NCBI GenBank assembly: GCA_020725555.1 | Contig: DYEU01000034.1 | Span: 1-64,000 of the forward strand | Source of the DNA: Desulfatibacillum sp. | GTDB taxonomy: Bacteria > Desulfobacterota > Desulfobacteria > Desulfobacterales > SpSt-501 | Direction: 5' to 3' | DNA: 64,000 nucleotides | Shown here: positions 1 to 9,046 of the stretch, one piece after another | Numbering within the stretch: the stretch's first letter is position 1 | Layout of the letters: every line of letters begins with the position of its first letter | Program-made: the position numbers and the translations under genes | Notes under the pieces: model-generated | Told to the model about the DNA's origin: nothing | What the model saw: only the letters and a program-made list of their open reading frames with translations | Databases searched by the model: none

Positions 1-1083
1 ATGCCCTACATCAGCGCCTCGATCATCCTGCAGCTGCTCACCGTGGTCGTTCCCCACCTCGAGCAGTTGAAGAAGGAAGGCGAGGCCGGCCGCAAGAAGA
101 TCACCCAGTACACGCGCTACGGCACCGTGGTGTTGAGCTTCATCCAGGGCTTCGGCATCGCCGTCGGCCTGGAGACGATGACCGCCCCCGGCGGGGCCGC
201 CGTCGTGATGTACCCCGGCTGGGGCTTCCGGCTGCTCACGGTCATCACGCTGACCGCGGGGACCGCGTTCATCATGTGGCTGGGCGAGCAGATCACCGAG
301 CGGGGCATCGGCAACGGCATCTCGCTCATCATTTTCACCGGGATCGTCTGCCGCCTGCCGGTCGCCATCGGCCAGACCTTCACCCTGATGTCCACGGGCG
401 AGATCGGCATCTTCCTTGTGCTCTTTCTCCTCGCCCTGATGGTGGCGGTGGTCGGGGTGATCATTTTCGTCGAGCAGGCCCAGCGGCGCATCCCGGTGCA
501 GTACGCCAAGCGGATCATCGGGCGCCGCCTGTACGGCGGCCAGAGCACGCATCTGCCGCTCAAGATCAACAGCGCGGGGGTCATCCCGCCGATTTTCGCT
601 TCCTCGATCATCATGTTCCCGGCGACGATCGCCAGCTTCATCAAGGTGCCGTGGATGCAGAGCATCGCCGATCTTTTGCGGCCGGGGCAGGCGCTCTACG
701 AGCTGTTGTACGTCGGGTTCATCTTCTTTTTCTGCTATTTCTACACGGCGGTCACCTTCAACCCCACGGATGTCGCCGACAACATGAAAAAGGCGGGCGG
801 GTTCATCCCCGGCATCCGGCCCGGGCGGAGCACCTCGGAGTACATCGACCGCGTGCTGTCGCGCCTCACGCTCGGCGGGGCCGTCTACGTCTCGGCGATC
901 TGCGTGCTGCCCTCGATCCTGATCACGCAGTTCCACGCGCCGTTCTACTTCGGGGGCACGGCGCTCCTCATCGTCGTCGGGGTGGCAATCGACACCGTGG
1001 CGCAGATCGAAAGCCACATGCTGGCCCGGCACTACGAGGGGTTCCTGAAGGGCGGCGCCGGCCGGATCAAGGGGCGGATGTAA
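1..1083 (+). CDS. secY: Protein translocase subunit SecY (5' end outside window)
   Basis: Central, channel-forming subunit of the SecYEG inner-membrane protein translocon. The 360 residues visible start at an internal methionine in the conserved stretch [16 protein letters not shown], which lies about 80 residues into typical SecY proteins, so the N-terminus and first transmembrane segments lie upstream of the window. Visible landmarks are [16 protein letters not shown], the segment [11 protein letters not shown], and the C-terminal [15 protein letters not shown]. Multiple hydrophobic helices are evident. It lies directly upstream of infA (40 bp gap), with no adk or map between them, unlike the arrangement in many bacteria. 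Identification is secure; only the start is missing. Confidence 0.97.
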   Translation: MPYISASIILQLLTVVVPHLEQLKKEGEAGRKKITQYTRYGTVVLSFIQGFGIAVGLETMTAPGGAAVVMYPGWGFRLLTVITLTAGTAFIMWLGEQITERGIGNGISLIIFTGIVCRLPVAIGQTFTLMSTGEIGIFLVLFLLALMVAVVGVIIFVEQAQRRIPVQYAKRIIGRRLYGGQSTHLPLKINSAGVIPPIFASSIIMFPATIASFIKVPWMQSIADLLRPGQALYELLYVGFIFFFCYFYTAVTFNPTDVADNMKKAGGFIPGIRPGRSTSEYIDRVLSRLTLGGAVYVSAICVLPSILITQFHAPFYFGGTALLIVVGVAIDTVAQIESHMLARHYEGFLKGGAGRIKGRM

Positions 1084-1123
1084 GCGGCGCCGCGGAACCG
1101 GGGAGGGCGCCAAGCGGGGGGCT

Positions 1124-1342
1124 ATGCCGAAAGAAGAGGCGATTCGGGTCGAGGGCGTGGTGCTGGAGACGCTTCCCAACGCCATGTTCCGCGTGGAGCT
1201 GCCCAACAAGCACCGGGTGCTGGCGCACATTTCCGGAAAGATGCGCATGCATTTCATCAAGATCCTGCCCGGCGACAAGGTGACGCTCGAGCTGTCCCCC
1301 TACGACCTCACCCGGGGCCGCATCGTCTACCGTTCCAAGTAA
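1124..1342 (+). CDS. infA: Translation initiation factor IF-1
   Basis: Small S1/OB-fold factor that binds the A site of the 30S subunit during initiation. At 72 residues it has the standard length. It begins [20 protein letters not shown] and contains the hallmark [20 protein letters not shown] and the ending [13 protein letters not shown]. The ATG lies behind a G-rich stretch in the 40 bp secY-infA gap, and rpmJ follows after 37 bp, so it belongs to the ribosomal operon. Confidence 0.98.
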   Translation: MPKEEAIRVEGVVLETLPNAMFRVELPNKHRVLAHISGKMRMHFIKILPGDKVTLELSPYDLTRGRIVYRSK

Positions 1343-1379
1343 CGCCGCCGGCGGCCGGGAGAGAGGAGAAGGCGCTTCC

Positions 1380-1493
1380 ATGAAAGTCAGGGCATCGACG
1401 AAGAAGATTTGTCCCAAGTGCAAGATCGTTCGGCGCAAGGGGGTCGTGCGCGTGATCTGCGAGAACAAACGCCATAAACAGAGACAAGGATAA
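1380..1493 (+). CDS. rpmJ: Ribosomal protein L36 (bL36)
   Basis: A 37-residue gene read by hand: [20 protein letters not shown] followed by a basic tail ending RHKQRQG. The zinc-binding pattern of the C+ type L36 is visible (CPKC at residues 11-14, then a later Cys and His in ICENKRH). L36 is a zinc-binding large-subunit protein. Its TAA is part of the TAAGGAGG that serves as the ribosome binding site for rpsM 14 bp later, so the two genes look translationally linked. Confidence 0.96.
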   Translation: MKVRASTKKICPKCKIVRRKGVVRVICENKRHKQRQG

Positions 1494-1507
1494 GGAGGGC
1501 CCGAGCC

Positions 1508-1888
1508 TTGGCACGCATTGCAGGCGTCGACCTGCCCCGGAACAAGCGGATCGAGATCGGACTGACCTACATCTACGGGGTCGGCCGGTCCACGTCGCGG
1601 AAGATCCTCGCCAAGCTGGACATCGACCCGAACCTCAAGACCGACGCGCTGACCGAGTCGCAGATCAACAGCATCCGCAAGGTCCTCGACAGCGAGGTGA
1701 AAGTCGAGGGCGAGCTGCGCTCCGAGGTCTCCATGAACATCAAGCGCCTCATGGACCTGGGGTGCTACCGCGGTCTGCGGCACCGCAAGTCGCTGCCGGT
1801 CCGCGGGCAGCGCACGCACACCAACGCCCGCACCCGGAAAGGGCCGCGGCGCGGGACGATCAAGAAGAAAGTCGTCACCAAGAAATAA
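1508..1888 (+). CDS. rpsM: Ribosomal protein S13 (uS13)
   Basis: Small-subunit head protein of 126 residues. It begins [20 protein letters not shown] and ends with the basic [19 protein letters not shown] tail that reaches the P-site tRNA. The initiation codon is TTG at 1508-1510. It is preceded at the right distance by AGGAGG (1493-1498), no ATG is available that would keep the conserved N-terminus, and the family always starts ARIAGVDLP. It is followed by rpsK after 42 bp. Confidence 0.97.
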   Translation: MARIAGVDLPRNKRIEIGLTYIYGVGRSTSRKILAKLDIDPNLKTDALTESQINSIRKVLDSEVKVEGELRSEVSMNIKRLMDLGCYRGLRHRKSLPVRGQRTHTNARTRKGPRRGTIKKKVVTKK

Positions 1889-1930
1889 GCCGCCGCCCGC
1901 CCGCGGGCGAACGGGGGGAGCAAGGAGCCC

Positions 1931-2320
1931 ATGGCCACGAAAACGACCCAGAGCAAGAAGAAAGTCAAGCGCAGCGTCTCGAGCGGCGTCGTGCACATCC
2001 AGTCCACTTTCAACAACACGATCGTGACCGTGACGGACACGATGGGCAACACCGTCGCCTGGTCGAGCGCGGGGGTCCTGGGCTTCAAGGGCTCGCGCAA
2101 GAGCACGCCCTTCGCCGCGCAGGTGGCCGCGGAGGACGCGGTCCGCAAGGCCATGGAGGCGGGCATGAAAAACGTCGAGGTCTTCGTCAAGGGCCCCGGC
2201 CCGGGCCGCGAGTCCGCGCTGCGGGCGCTTCAGAACACCGGGATCCACGTGACGGCCATCCGGGACGTCACCCCGGTGCCGCACAACGGCTGCCGGCCGC
2301 CCAAGCGCCGGAGGGTGTAA
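1931..2320 (+). CDS. rpsK: Ribosomal protein S11 (uS11)
   Basis: Platform protein of the 30S subunit, 129 residues. The family core is clear: [38 protein letters not shown], and the C-terminal [20 protein letters not shown]. The N-terminus is lysine-rich as usual. The ATG follows GGGGGAGCAAGGAGCCC. It sits between rpsM and rpsD in the standard alpha-operon order. Confidence 0.98.
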   Translation: MATKTTQSKKKVKRSVSSGVVHIQSTFNNTIVTVTDTMGNTVAWSSAGVLGFKGSRKSTPFAAQVAAEDAVRKAMEAGMKNVEVFVKGPGPGRESALRALQNTGIHVTAIRDVTPVPHNGCRPPKRRRV

Positions 2321-2388
2321 CCCGGCTCGCCCGGTGACGGGCGCGGGCCGGCCCGGGAACGATTCGGATTCGCGAGAGGGAGGACGCT

Positions 2389-3018
2389 TTGGCCATTCAC
2401 AGGGGATCGGACTGCCGGATCTGCCGGCGCGAGAACATGAAGCTCTTCTTGAAGGGCGATCGGTGCTATTCCGACAAGTGCGCCTTCGACCGCCGCTCTT
2501 ACCCGCCCGGCGAGCACGGCGAGCGGCGCGGCCGCAAGAGCTCCGACTACGGCATTCAGCTGCGCGAGAAGCAGAAGATCAAGCGGATCTACGGCCTGTC
2601 GGAAAAGCAGTTCCACCTCTTCTTCGAGCGGGCCGAGCGGCAGAAGGGCATCACCGGCACCAACCTGCTGATCGCCCTCGAGCGCCGGCTGGACAACGTC
2701 GTCTACCGCCTGGGCTTCGCCAACTCCCGCAGCCAGGCCCGCCAGCTCGTCCAGCACCGCCACTTCCTGGTCAACGGCCGGCGCGTGAACATCCCCTCGT
2801 TCCAGGTGAACGTCGGCGACACGGTCGAGGTCCGGGAAGGCAGCCGCAACGTCCCGGTCATCCAGGAGGCGCTGGACGCCGTGGTCCGGCGGGGCGTGCC
2901 GCAGTGGCTGGACCTGGAGAAGGACCGCCTCCGCGGGGTGGTGAAGAGCCTGCCGGTCCGCGAGGACCTGACGATGCCCATGCAGGAGCAGCTCGTCGTC
3001 GAGCTCTACTCGAAGTAG
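2389..3018 (+). CDS. rpsD: Ribosomal protein S4 (uS4)
   Basis: Primary 16S rRNA-binding protein of 209 residues, often also the translational autoregulator of the alpha operon. The N-terminus ([20 protein letters not shown]) carries a zinc-finger type cysteine set (CRIC at 9-12 and CYSDKC), so it is a C+ S4. The S4 RNA-binding domain follows ([20 protein letters not shown], residues about 100-120). The start codon is TTG (2389-2391) behind GAGAGGGAGG; this is the second TTG start in the same operon. rpoA follows after 70 bp. Confidence 0.97.
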   Translation: MAIHRGSDCRICRRENMKLFLKGDRCYSDKCAFDRRSYPPGEHGERRGRKSSDYGIQLREKQKIKRIYGLSEKQFHLFFERAERQKGITGTNLLIALERRLDNVVYRLGFANSRSQARQLVQHRHFLVNGRRVNIPSFQVNVGDTVEVREGSRNVPVIQEALDAVVRRGVPQWLDLEKDRLRGVVKSLPVREDLTMPMQEQLVVELYSK

Positions 3019-3088
3019 CCGACCCCCGGCGGCGGGCCGCGCGGGGCCCGCGGAAGGCCACGACCCGAGGCAACGAGGAGAAGCCACC

Positions 3089-4108
3089 ATGCCCTCTGAT
3101 GCACTGTTTCACATCAACTGGCAGCAGATGATCCGGCCGGAGAAGATCGAGGTCACGAGCAACCCGACCTACGGCAAATTCGTCTGCGAACCGCTGGAGC
3201 GGGGATTCGGCATCACGCTCGGCAACGCGCTGCGACGGGTCATCCTCTCCTCCCTCTACGGCGCGGCGATCACCTCGGTGCGCATCGACGGCGTCATGCA
3301 CGAGTTCAGCGCGATCCCGGGGGTGCTCGAGGATGTCTCCGAGATCCTGCTCAACCTCAAGGAGGTCCGCTTCAAGGTGGAGGACGCCAAGCCCAAGGTG
3401 CTGCGGATCGACGCCGCGGGCCCCTGCGAGGTGACCGCGGCCGACATCGCCTGCGAGGACGGCCGGTGCACGGTGCTCAACCCCAAGCAGCACATCGCCA
3501 CCCTCTCGGAGAAGGGGGCGCTCAAGATGACGATGACGGTCAAGGTGGGCAAGGGCTACGCGCTGGCCGAGGCGAACAAGGAGGAGGACGCCCCGCTCGG
3601 CACCATCCCCGTCGACGCCGTCTTCTCCCCGATTCAGCGGGTCAACTACGTCGTCGGCAACGCCCGGGTCGGGCAGCGGACCGACTACGACAAGCTCACG
3701 ATGGAGGTGTGGACCGACGGCAGCCTCGCCCCCGAGGACGCCGTCGCCTACGCGGCGAAGATCCTCAAGGAGCAGATGAACATCTTCATCAACTTCGACG
3801 AGGGGCGCGAACCCGACGCCCGCAAGACCATCGACCTCGGGGAGCAGCCGAGCTTCAACGAGAACCTCCTGCGCAGCGTCGACGAGCTGGAGCTTTCGGT
3901 CCGCAGCGCCAACTGCCTCAAGAACGCCAACATCCACAAGATCTGGCAGCTCGTGAGCAAGACCGAGTCGGAGATGCTCAAGACCAAGAACTTCGGCCGG
4001 AAGTCCCTGAACGAGATCAAGGAGGTCCTGGCGGAAATGGGCCTCTCGCTGGGGATGAAGCTGGAGGGCTTCACGCCGCCGCCGGAGGACAGCGAGGAAG
4101 GAGAGTAA
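3089..4108 (+). CDS. rpoA: RNA polymerase subunit alpha
   Basis: The alpha subunit (339 residues) that nucleates RNA polymerase assembly and contacts UP elements and activators. The N-terminal domain has the signature [20 protein letters not shown]. The C-terminal domain (about 260-325) has the helix-hairpin-helix DNA-contact region ([20 protein letters not shown] and [15 protein letters not shown]). The length is standard. The ATG follows GAGGAGAAGCCACC. rplQ starts only 9 bp after its stop. Confidence 0.98.
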   Translation: MPSDALFHINWQQMIRPEKIEVTSNPTYGKFVCEPLERGFGITLGNALRRVILSSLYGAAITSVRIDGVMHEFSAIPGVLEDVSEILLNLKEVRFKVEDAKPKVLRIDAAGPCEVTAADIACEDGRCTVLNPKQHIATLSEKGALKMTMTVKVGKGYALAEANKEEDAPLGTIPVDAVFSPIQRVNYVVGNARVGQRTDYDKLTMEVWTDGSLAPEDAVAYAAKILKEQMNIFINFDEGREPDARKTIDLGEQPSFNENLLRSVDELELSVRSANCLKNANIHKIWQLVSKTESEMLKTKNFGRKSLNEIKEVLAEMGLSLGMKLEGFTPPPEDSEEGE

Positions 4109-4117
4109 GGCGGCCTT

Positions 4118-4651
4118 ATGAGACATCGCAAAGCCGGACTCAAGCTGGGGCGCAATCGCGGTCACCGCAACGCCCTGTTTCGGAACCTGGTGACCTCGCT
4201 CTTCAAGCACGACCGGATTCGGACCACGGACGTGAAGGCCAAGGAACTCCGGCGCTGGGCGGACCGCATGGTCACCCTGGCCAAGCGCGGCGACCTGCAC
4301 GCCCGGCGGCAGGCGCTGGCGGTCATCCGCGAGCCCGCGGTGGTGCACCGTCTCTTCGAGAAGGCGGCCGAGCGCTTCGGCCGGGTGGCGGGGGGCTACA
4401 CGCGGATCACGAAGCTCGGCTTCCGGCCCGGCGACGGGGCGCCGGTCACGCTCGTGGAGCTGATCGGCGCCGAGGGCGAGGAGAAAAAGAAGAAGCGCGG
4501 GAAGAAAAAACCCGCCGCGGGGCGCAAGGCGGAAGCCGCGCGCAAGAAGGCCCCCGCGGCCGGCGGGAAGCAACCCCGCCCCGCAGCCGAGGCGGAACCC
4601 GCGGCGCAGGCGCCATCCCCCGAAAAGGAGGAAAAGCCCGCCGCCTCCTGA
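4118..4651 (+). CDS. rplQ: Ribosomal protein L17 (bL17) with long C-terminal tail
   Basis: Large-subunit protein at the end of the operon. The first ~118 residues are ordinary L17 ([59 protein letters not shown]). The remaining ~55 residues form a low-complexity extension rich in Lys, Ala, Glu and Pro. E. coli L17 is 127 residues, so this one (177) is about 50 longer. Such tails occur in several phyla; a special function is not established here. A strong terminator lies 50 bp downstream. Confidence 0.97.
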   Translation: MRHRKAGLKLGRNRGHRNALFRNLVTSLFKHDRIRTTDVKAKELRRWADRMVTLAKRGDLHARRQALAVIREPAVVHRLFEKAAERFGRVAGGYTRITKLGFRPGDGAPVTLVELIGAEGEEKKKKRGKKKPAAGRKAEAARKKAPAAGGKQPRPAAEAEPAAQAPSPEKEEKPAAS

Positions 4652-4700
4652 TTCCCGCGAGCGGGGCGATTCCCGCGGCCCGCACGGCGCGGCCCCCTTC

Positions 4701-4736
4701 GCGCCCCGGCCTTCAGCGGCCGGGGCGCGTTTTTTT
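4701..4736 (+). terminator. Rho-independent terminator of the ribosomal operon
   Basis: A perfect 11 bp stem (GCGCCCCGGCC at 4701-4711 paired with GGCCGGGGCGC at 4718-4728), a 6-nt loop, then G and seven T residues (4730-4736). It ends the plus-strand secY-rplQ operon. The stop codon of the convergent minus-strand gene lies inside the loop, so the hairpin overlaps that gene's 3' end. Confidence 0.93.
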
Positions 4737-5705
4737 GCGGAGCGCCTCGACGGCTTCGCGCGCCGCCGCCTTCGCCTCGGACCCGGTGGCGGCGGCGGCG
4801 AGGGCCTCCAGGCGCGGCAAAAACTCGGCCGGGGCGATTTCCCCGAAGAGGTAGAGGAGGTCCCCCTGGACCCGTTCGGGAAGGGCGGGGAGGCGCGCCT
4901 CCACCGAGGCGAGGGCCCGGGCCGCGAGATCCGGCGCGCGGGCATGGATCTCCTCCAGGGTCACCATCGCCCCGAGCCGGACCGGCCACTCCTCCCGGCA
5001 GAGGAGATCCGCGAGCGCCGGAAAGAGGCGTTGCCGCTCGACCATCCAGGCGGCCACCCGCCGCGCTTCACCCTCCTTCAGCAGGCGCTCGAGCGAGGCC
5101 GCGGAGAGCTCCCCCGGGTCCTGGGCCGCGGCGACGCGCACGACCTCCCGCGGGTCGACCGCGCCCACCCAGCGCACGCGATCCTCGAGAATCAGGGTCG
5201 GGACGGAGCGGATCTCCCGGCCCGCGGCACGGTCGGGGCGGTGTTCGGCGTCGATCACCTGGAGGCGGACCCAGGGGGAGGCAGCCACCGTTTGGAGCAG
5301 GCTGCGCAGGACCTGCGGGCAGAAGCCGCAGGCGGGGGCGACGAAGAGGGTGAGGCCGGCGGGGCGCTCGAGGGCCGCGAGCTCCCGCTGAAGCGGCTCG
5401 CCCGCGGGGGCGATGGCCCCTTCCAGGACCTCGAGGAAAACGGGCAGCTCGCGGCCGCGGGGGAGATCGAGAAAATGCACGCGATCGAGCGGCACAAGGC
5501 CGGAGTCGGAGCCTGCCGCCGCGGGCCGCCGCCGGATCTGCAGGCCGGGCAGAAGCCGGGCGAGCTCGCGGCAGAACCCCGCGAGCGCTTCAAGGCGGCC
5601 GTCGTCGCCCTCCTCGAGCCAAAGCGTCGTCCCCGGGGCGATCCGCGCCGCCGCCTCCCGGATTCGTTCCCGGTCCCGTGCCCCCAGTAGCGGCTCGCCG
5701 TCCAT
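4713..5705 (-). CDS. Thioredoxin-fold protein with C-terminal helical domain
   Basis: A 330-residue soluble protein without signal peptide. Residues about 115-190 form a thioredoxin/glutaredoxin-like domain with the redox motif CGFC (126-129), preceded by LTLFVAPA, and the cis-proline motif SVPT (167-170). The region before it (about 20-110) may be a second, degenerate thioredoxin fold, as in protein disulfide oxidoreductases. The C-terminal third is alanine/leucine/arginine-rich helix that could be HEAT-like. A thiol:disulfide role is inferred from the motif; no partner gene is adjacent. It is convergent with the ribosomal operon and divergent from the TRAP operon. Confidence 0.6.
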   Translation of the reverse strand: MDGEPLLGARDRERIREAAARIAPGTTLWLEEGDDGRLEALAGFCRELARLLPGLQIRRRPAAAGSDSGLVPLDRVHFLDLPRGRELPVFLEVLEGAIAPAGEPLQRELAALERPAGLTLFVAPACGFCPQVLRSLLQTVAASPWVRLQVIDAEHRPDRAAGREIRSVPTLILEDRVRWVGAVDPREVVRVAAAQDPGELSAASLERLLKEGEARRVAAWMVERQRLFPALADLLCREEWPVRLGAMVTLEEIHARAPDLAARALASVEARLPALPERVQGDLLYLFGEIAPAEFLPRLEALAAAATGSEAKAAAREAVEALRKKTRPGR

Positions 5706-5792
5706 GCGTCCTCCTCCTTGATGGTTTCCCCCACTCCTAATGCGTCTTCACCGCGGTTGCAAACCGTGGGGCCCCCTTTTCCGCCTTTGCCC

Positions 5793-5824
5793 TTGACAAG
5801 AACGGATGAAGCTGTTTTATAGCT
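5793..5824 (+). promoter_or_regulatory. TRAP operon promoter with 11-bp-phased AGCT operator
   Basis: A -35 box TTGACA (5793-5798) and a -10 candidate TTTATA (5816-5821, 17 bp spacing). The inverted repeat AGCTG-TTTTA-TAGCT (5810-5824) overlaps the -10, with AGCT at 5810 and again at 5821, exactly 11 bp apart. The same design occurs upstream of bamB, bamA and the 15.9 kb ferredoxin gene. Position over the -10 suggests a repressor site; this is inference. Confidence 0.6.
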
Positions 5825-5886
5825 GTAAATAGTTTTTGGATACTGAATCCGGTTTAGTTCCTTAACCGCGGAAAGGAGGGCGATCC

Positions 5887-6975
5887 ATGAAAAAAAGGAG
5901 TCCGTGGGCGTGTGCGGGGGTCTTTGCCCTGGCGGTGGTGCTGCTTTGCGCCGGCCCGGCGGCCGGGCAGCAAAAGTCGCCGCTCGATGCCTGGAAACCG
6001 GCCTTCGACCCTTCGGGGGCGAAGTTCCGGGTCGTGGTTTCGAACGTCTCCTCCCCGGCGATCAAGGGGGTCTATGCGGGATTCGCCATCCGGGATGAGC
6101 TCTGGAAGCGCACCAACGGCCAGATCTATTTCGAGTACAAACCCTTCTCCATGCTGGGCGGGGAAGTCGAGGTGCTCAACCAGCTCAAGATGGGCGCGAT
6201 CCAGGGCATGGCCGTGAGCTCGGTTGCCTCGACCAACCTCGGCCCGCGCTTCGGCGTCGTCAATCTCCCCTTCCTCGTCGACACCTTCGAGAACCTGGAC
6301 AAGTTCGTCGCCAACAAGAAACTCTACGATCACTTCTTGAACGCCATGGAGCACCAGGGGATCATGGGGCTCGACATCACCGGCTACGGCAGCTACGGTT
6401 GGAACACGAAGACCCCGGTGAAGACGCTCGCCGACGCGAAGAAGGTCAAGTTCCGCATCGCCGAGGCCGAGGTGAACCGCCTCACCTACAACGCCTGGGG
6501 GCTGAACCCCGTGATCATGCCCTGGCCGGATGTGCCCATGGCCCTCAAGCAGGGGGTGATCGACGGGCTGGACCACACGCCCATGGTCTGCAACATCACC
6601 AAGAAGTTCGAGGATGCGAAGTTCTTCACCCAGCTCGACTACGCCCAGGGGCTCTTCATCTGGATTTTCAACAAGGCCTGGTTCAAGACGCTTCCCGCCG
6701 ACCTGCAGAGCGTCTTCGTGAAAACGGTGAAAGAGGTGTGCTCCGAGATCCGCAAGCAGACCAAGGCCCAGGAGCTCGAAGAGATCAACAAGGCGAAGGC
6801 CGCCGGCGTCACCTTCCTCCGGCTGCCCAAGGAGGACATGGACACCCTCCGGAAACTGGGCGACCCGGTTCATTACAAGTACTCCAAGGAAATCAACCAG
6901 CTCCACCCGAGCGACACCTACCGGCCCGCGGATTTCCTCAAAGAGGTGCAGGAGTTCCTGGGCTACCGCAAATGA
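5887..6975 (+). CDS. dctP: TRAP transporter periplasmic substrate-binding protein (DctP family)
   Basis: Extracytoplasmic solute receptor of a tripartite ATP-independent periplasmic transporter, 362 residues. The N-terminus is a signal peptide (KKR followed by a hydrophobic run to about residue 27, AAG before QQ). The DctP fold is recognisable (ELWKRTNGQIYFEYKPFSML, VKFRIAEAEVNR with the arginine that usually binds the substrate carboxylate, and QGVIDGLDHTPMV). The ATG follows AAAGGAGGGCGATCC. dctQ and dctM follow. The substrate is unknown; sharing an operator with the bam genes suggests an aromatic or related organic acid, which is inference. Confidence 0.9.
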   Translation: MKKRSPWACAGVFALAVVLLCAGPAAGQQKSPLDAWKPAFDPSGAKFRVVVSNVSSPAIKGVYAGFAIRDELWKRTNGQIYFEYKPFSMLGGEVEVLNQLKMGAIQGMAVSSVASTNLGPRFGVVNLPFLVDTFENLDKFVANKKLYDHFLNAMEHQGIMGLDITGYGSYGWNTKTPVKTLADAKKVKFRIAEAEVNRLTYNAWGLNPVIMPWPDVPMALKQGVIDGLDHTPMVCNITKKFEDAKFFTQLDYAQGLFIWIFNKAWFKTLPADLQSVFVKTVKEVCSEIRKQTKAQELEEINKAKAAGVTFLRLPKEDMDTLRKLGDPVHYKYSKEINQLHPSDTYRPADFLKEVQEFLGYRK

Positions 6976-6996
6976 GCGCCTGAAGCGCGGCATCGC

Positions 6997-7025
6997 AAAG
7001 AGGAGGCCCGAGCGGCCTCCTCTTT
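6997..7025 (+). terminator. Intra-operon hairpin between dctP and dctQ
   Basis: A perfect 12 bp stem (6997-7008 with 7014-7025) and 5-nt loop, ending in only four Ts. It sits between the receptor gene and the membrane genes, where it could act as a partial terminator or mRNA 3' stabiliser and so give more receptor than permease. Only the structure is seen; the role is inferred. Confidence 0.55.
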
Positions 7026-7053
7026 TGTGTTCTTCCGGGGAAAGGACGGGGTC

Positions 7054-7551
7054 ATGACGAGGGGCTTTGTGCGGATCGACCGGTGGCTGACCCTCTTCGA
7101 GGAGTGGACGCTCTTTCTCACCGTGCTCGCCGCCATGGTTTCGCTGTTCTTCAATGTCATCCTGCGCTACGGCTTTTCCTACTCGCTCGCCTGGTCGGAG
7201 GAACTGGTGCGCGAGGTGATCCTCTACACGACCTTCGTCGGCTGCAGCGCGGCGATCCGCACCCGGGCCACGGTGCGGATCGACGCCCTCGTCCAGCTCG
7301 TGCCGCGGCTGCAGTACCCGCTCGCCCTGTTCAGCTACGGCGTGCACCTCGCCTTCGCGGCCGTCCTGCTGTACTACGGAATTCAGCTCTGCATCCTGCA
7401 GGTCGTCTCGGAGCAGACGACGCTGATCCTGCAGATCCCCACGGTGTACCTCTACGCCCTGCTTCCGCTGTTGGGCGTTCTGATGGTCCTGCGGGTGCTC
7501 ATGACGGCGACGGCGGACATCCGCGCCCGGCGGGCCGCGGCCGGCCGCTGA
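7054..7551 (+). CDS. dctQ: TRAP transporter small membrane subunit (DctQ family)
   Basis: Small four-helix membrane subunit, 165 residues from the ATG at 7054, which follows GGGGAAAGGACGGGGTC; an upstream GTG at 7027 would add nine residues but lies next to the hairpin and is less likely. Family features are WLTLFEEWTLFLTVLAAMVS, the FNVILRYGFSYSLAWSEELV segment, and YTTFVGCSAAIR. It pairs with DctM to form the Na+/H+-coupled permease. Confidence 0.88.
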   Translation: MTRGFVRIDRWLTLFEEWTLFLTVLAAMVSLFFNVILRYGFSYSLAWSEELVREVILYTTFVGCSAAIRTRATVRIDALVQLVPRLQYPLALFSYGVHLAFAAVLLYYGIQLCILQVVSEQTTLILQIPTVYLYALLPLLGVLMVLRVLMTATADIRARRAAAGR

Positions 7552-7599
7552 AACGACCCTGCCGGGCTTTTCGCCGCGCGAGAGAAGACGGAGACGGAC

Positions 7600-8925
7600 A
7601 TGGAATTCAGCGTGATCGCGGTCCTGCTCATCCTCCTGGGGGCGCTGGCGGCCTACGTGCCGGTCTACATGAGCCTCTTTTTCACCGGACTCCTCGGCTT
7701 CGTCTTTTTCGCGCCGGACCCCCAGCCGCTCATGCTCACGCAGAGCTTCTTCAAGAGCATGGACAACTTCGCCCTCGTGGTCGTGCTCTTCTTCATCCTC
7801 TGCGGCAACATCATGACCGCCGGCAGCATCGTCGAGAAGCTGATCAAGGTGGTGAACACGCTGGTCAGCTGGCTCCCCGGGGGGCTGGGCATGGCCGGCT
7901 GTCTCGGCTGCGGCCTCTTCGGGGCGATCTCGGGCTCCACGGTCGCCACGGTGGTCGCGCTCGGGGGGTTCATGATCCCGGCCCTGATCCAGAACGGCTA
8001 CCGGGAGCGCTACGCCGTCGGCCTCATGACCACCTCGCCCAACCTGGGGATCATCATCCCGCCCAGCATCAGCATGATCCTCTACTGCATGATCACGAAC
8101 GTCTCCCTGCAGGGCCTGTTCCTCACGGGGTTCGTCCCCGGCATCCTGATCATGGCGGCGACCTGCGTCTACACCTACCTCCTCTTCCGCAACGACACCG
8201 TGCTCGTGCGCCTTCCGGTCCCGGGCTTCCGCGAGGTGCTGTCCGTGCTGCGGGAGGGGTTCTGGTCGCTCATGCTGCCCGTGATCATCTTCGTCGGCAC
8301 CTTCTCGGGCATGTTCACGGCGAACGAGGCCGCGGTCGTCGCCTGCGTCTACGCCTTCGCCGTCGAGATCTTCATCCACCGCACGATGAAGTGGCGCGAG
8401 GTGAAAGGGGTCATCGTCAACTCGGCGGTCACCTCCTCCACCCTGCTCATCATCGTCGCCGGGGCGACCTGCTTCGGCCGCTACCTCACCTTCGAGAACG
8501 TGCCCGGGAAGATCGCCGAGGCGGTGATCGACAACATCGCCTCCCCGGCCGTGTTCCTGCTCGCGATGAACCTCTTTTTCCTCCTGGTGGGGATGTTTCT
8601 CGACGTGATCTCGGCGACGCTCATCGTCGGCCCGGTGGTGATCCCGCTGCTGCCGACCTTCGGGATCGACTTCATGCACTTCGGGCTGCTCATGACCGTC
8701 AACCTCGCCATCGGCTACTGCACCCCGCCGGTGGGCGTGAGCATGTACATCGTGGGGGCGATCGCCAACAAGAACATTCTCTACGTCGCCCGGGCGGTCA
8801 TGCCGTTTCTGGCGATCCAGATCGGGGTCCTCTTCCTGGTGACCTACCTGCCCGATCTCGTGCTGTGGCTGCCCAAGTGGATGGGGTTCTGGGAGGCGAT
8901 CGACACGAGCCTCCCCGCCCTGTAG
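7600..8925 (+). CDS. dctM: TRAP transporter large permease subunit (DctM family)
   Basis: The 441-residue, roughly twelve-helix permease of the TRAP system. Typical DctM segments include LFFILCGNIMTAGSIVEKL, GAISGSTVATVVALGGFM, SPNLGIIIPPSISMILY, and the C-terminal GPVVIPLLPTFGIDFMHFGL with CTPPVGVSMYIV. It is 48 bp downstream of dctQ and ends the operon. The following gene has its own promoter. Confidence 0.93.
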   Translation: MEFSVIAVLLILLGALAAYVPVYMSLFFTGLLGFVFFAPDPQPLMLTQSFFKSMDNFALVVVLFFILCGNIMTAGSIVEKLIKVVNTLVSWLPGGLGMAGCLGCGLFGAISGSTVATVVALGGFMIPALIQNGYRERYAVGLMTTSPNLGIIIPPSISMILYCMITNVSLQGLFLTGFVPGILIMAATCVYTYLLFRNDTVLVRLPVPGFREVLSVLREGFWSLMLPVIIFVGTFSGMFTANEAAVVACVYAFAVEIFIHRTMKWREVKGVIVNSAVTSSTLLIIVAGATCFGRYLTFENVPGKIAEAVIDNIASPAVFLLAMNLFFLLVGMFLDVISATLIVGPVVIPLLPTFGIDFMHFGLLMTVNLAIGYCTPPVGVSMYIVGAIANKNILYVARAVMPFLAIQIGVLFLVTYLPDLVLWLPKWMGFWEAIDTSLPAL

Positions 8926-8950
8926 AGCCCCGGCCCGCCCGCCCGGCGCG

Positions 8951-8979
8951 TTGACTTCCCCAGGGGGTGCGGCTATGAT
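8951..8979 (+). promoter_or_regulatory. Sigma-70-type promoter of the acyl-CoA dehydrogenase/etf operon
   Basis: TTGACT (8951-8956), 17 bp, TATGAT (8974-8979). Transcription would begin near 8986, directly before a 9 bp hairpin (8991-8999 with 9003-9011) in the leader, which might stabilise the mRNA 5' end. No AGCT-type operator is present here, unlike the bam and TRAP promoters. Confidence 0.7.
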
Positions 8980-9046
8980 CGCGCGCGCCGCCTGCCGCCG
9001 CGGGCGGCAGGAAGGATCCTGATTCGGGAGAGGAGACGAGACCCCT

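Noticed and set aside
2858-4945. A 695-codon minus-strand frame opposite rpoA and rplQ
   Set aside because: Antisense to highly conserved genes and without recognisable domains.
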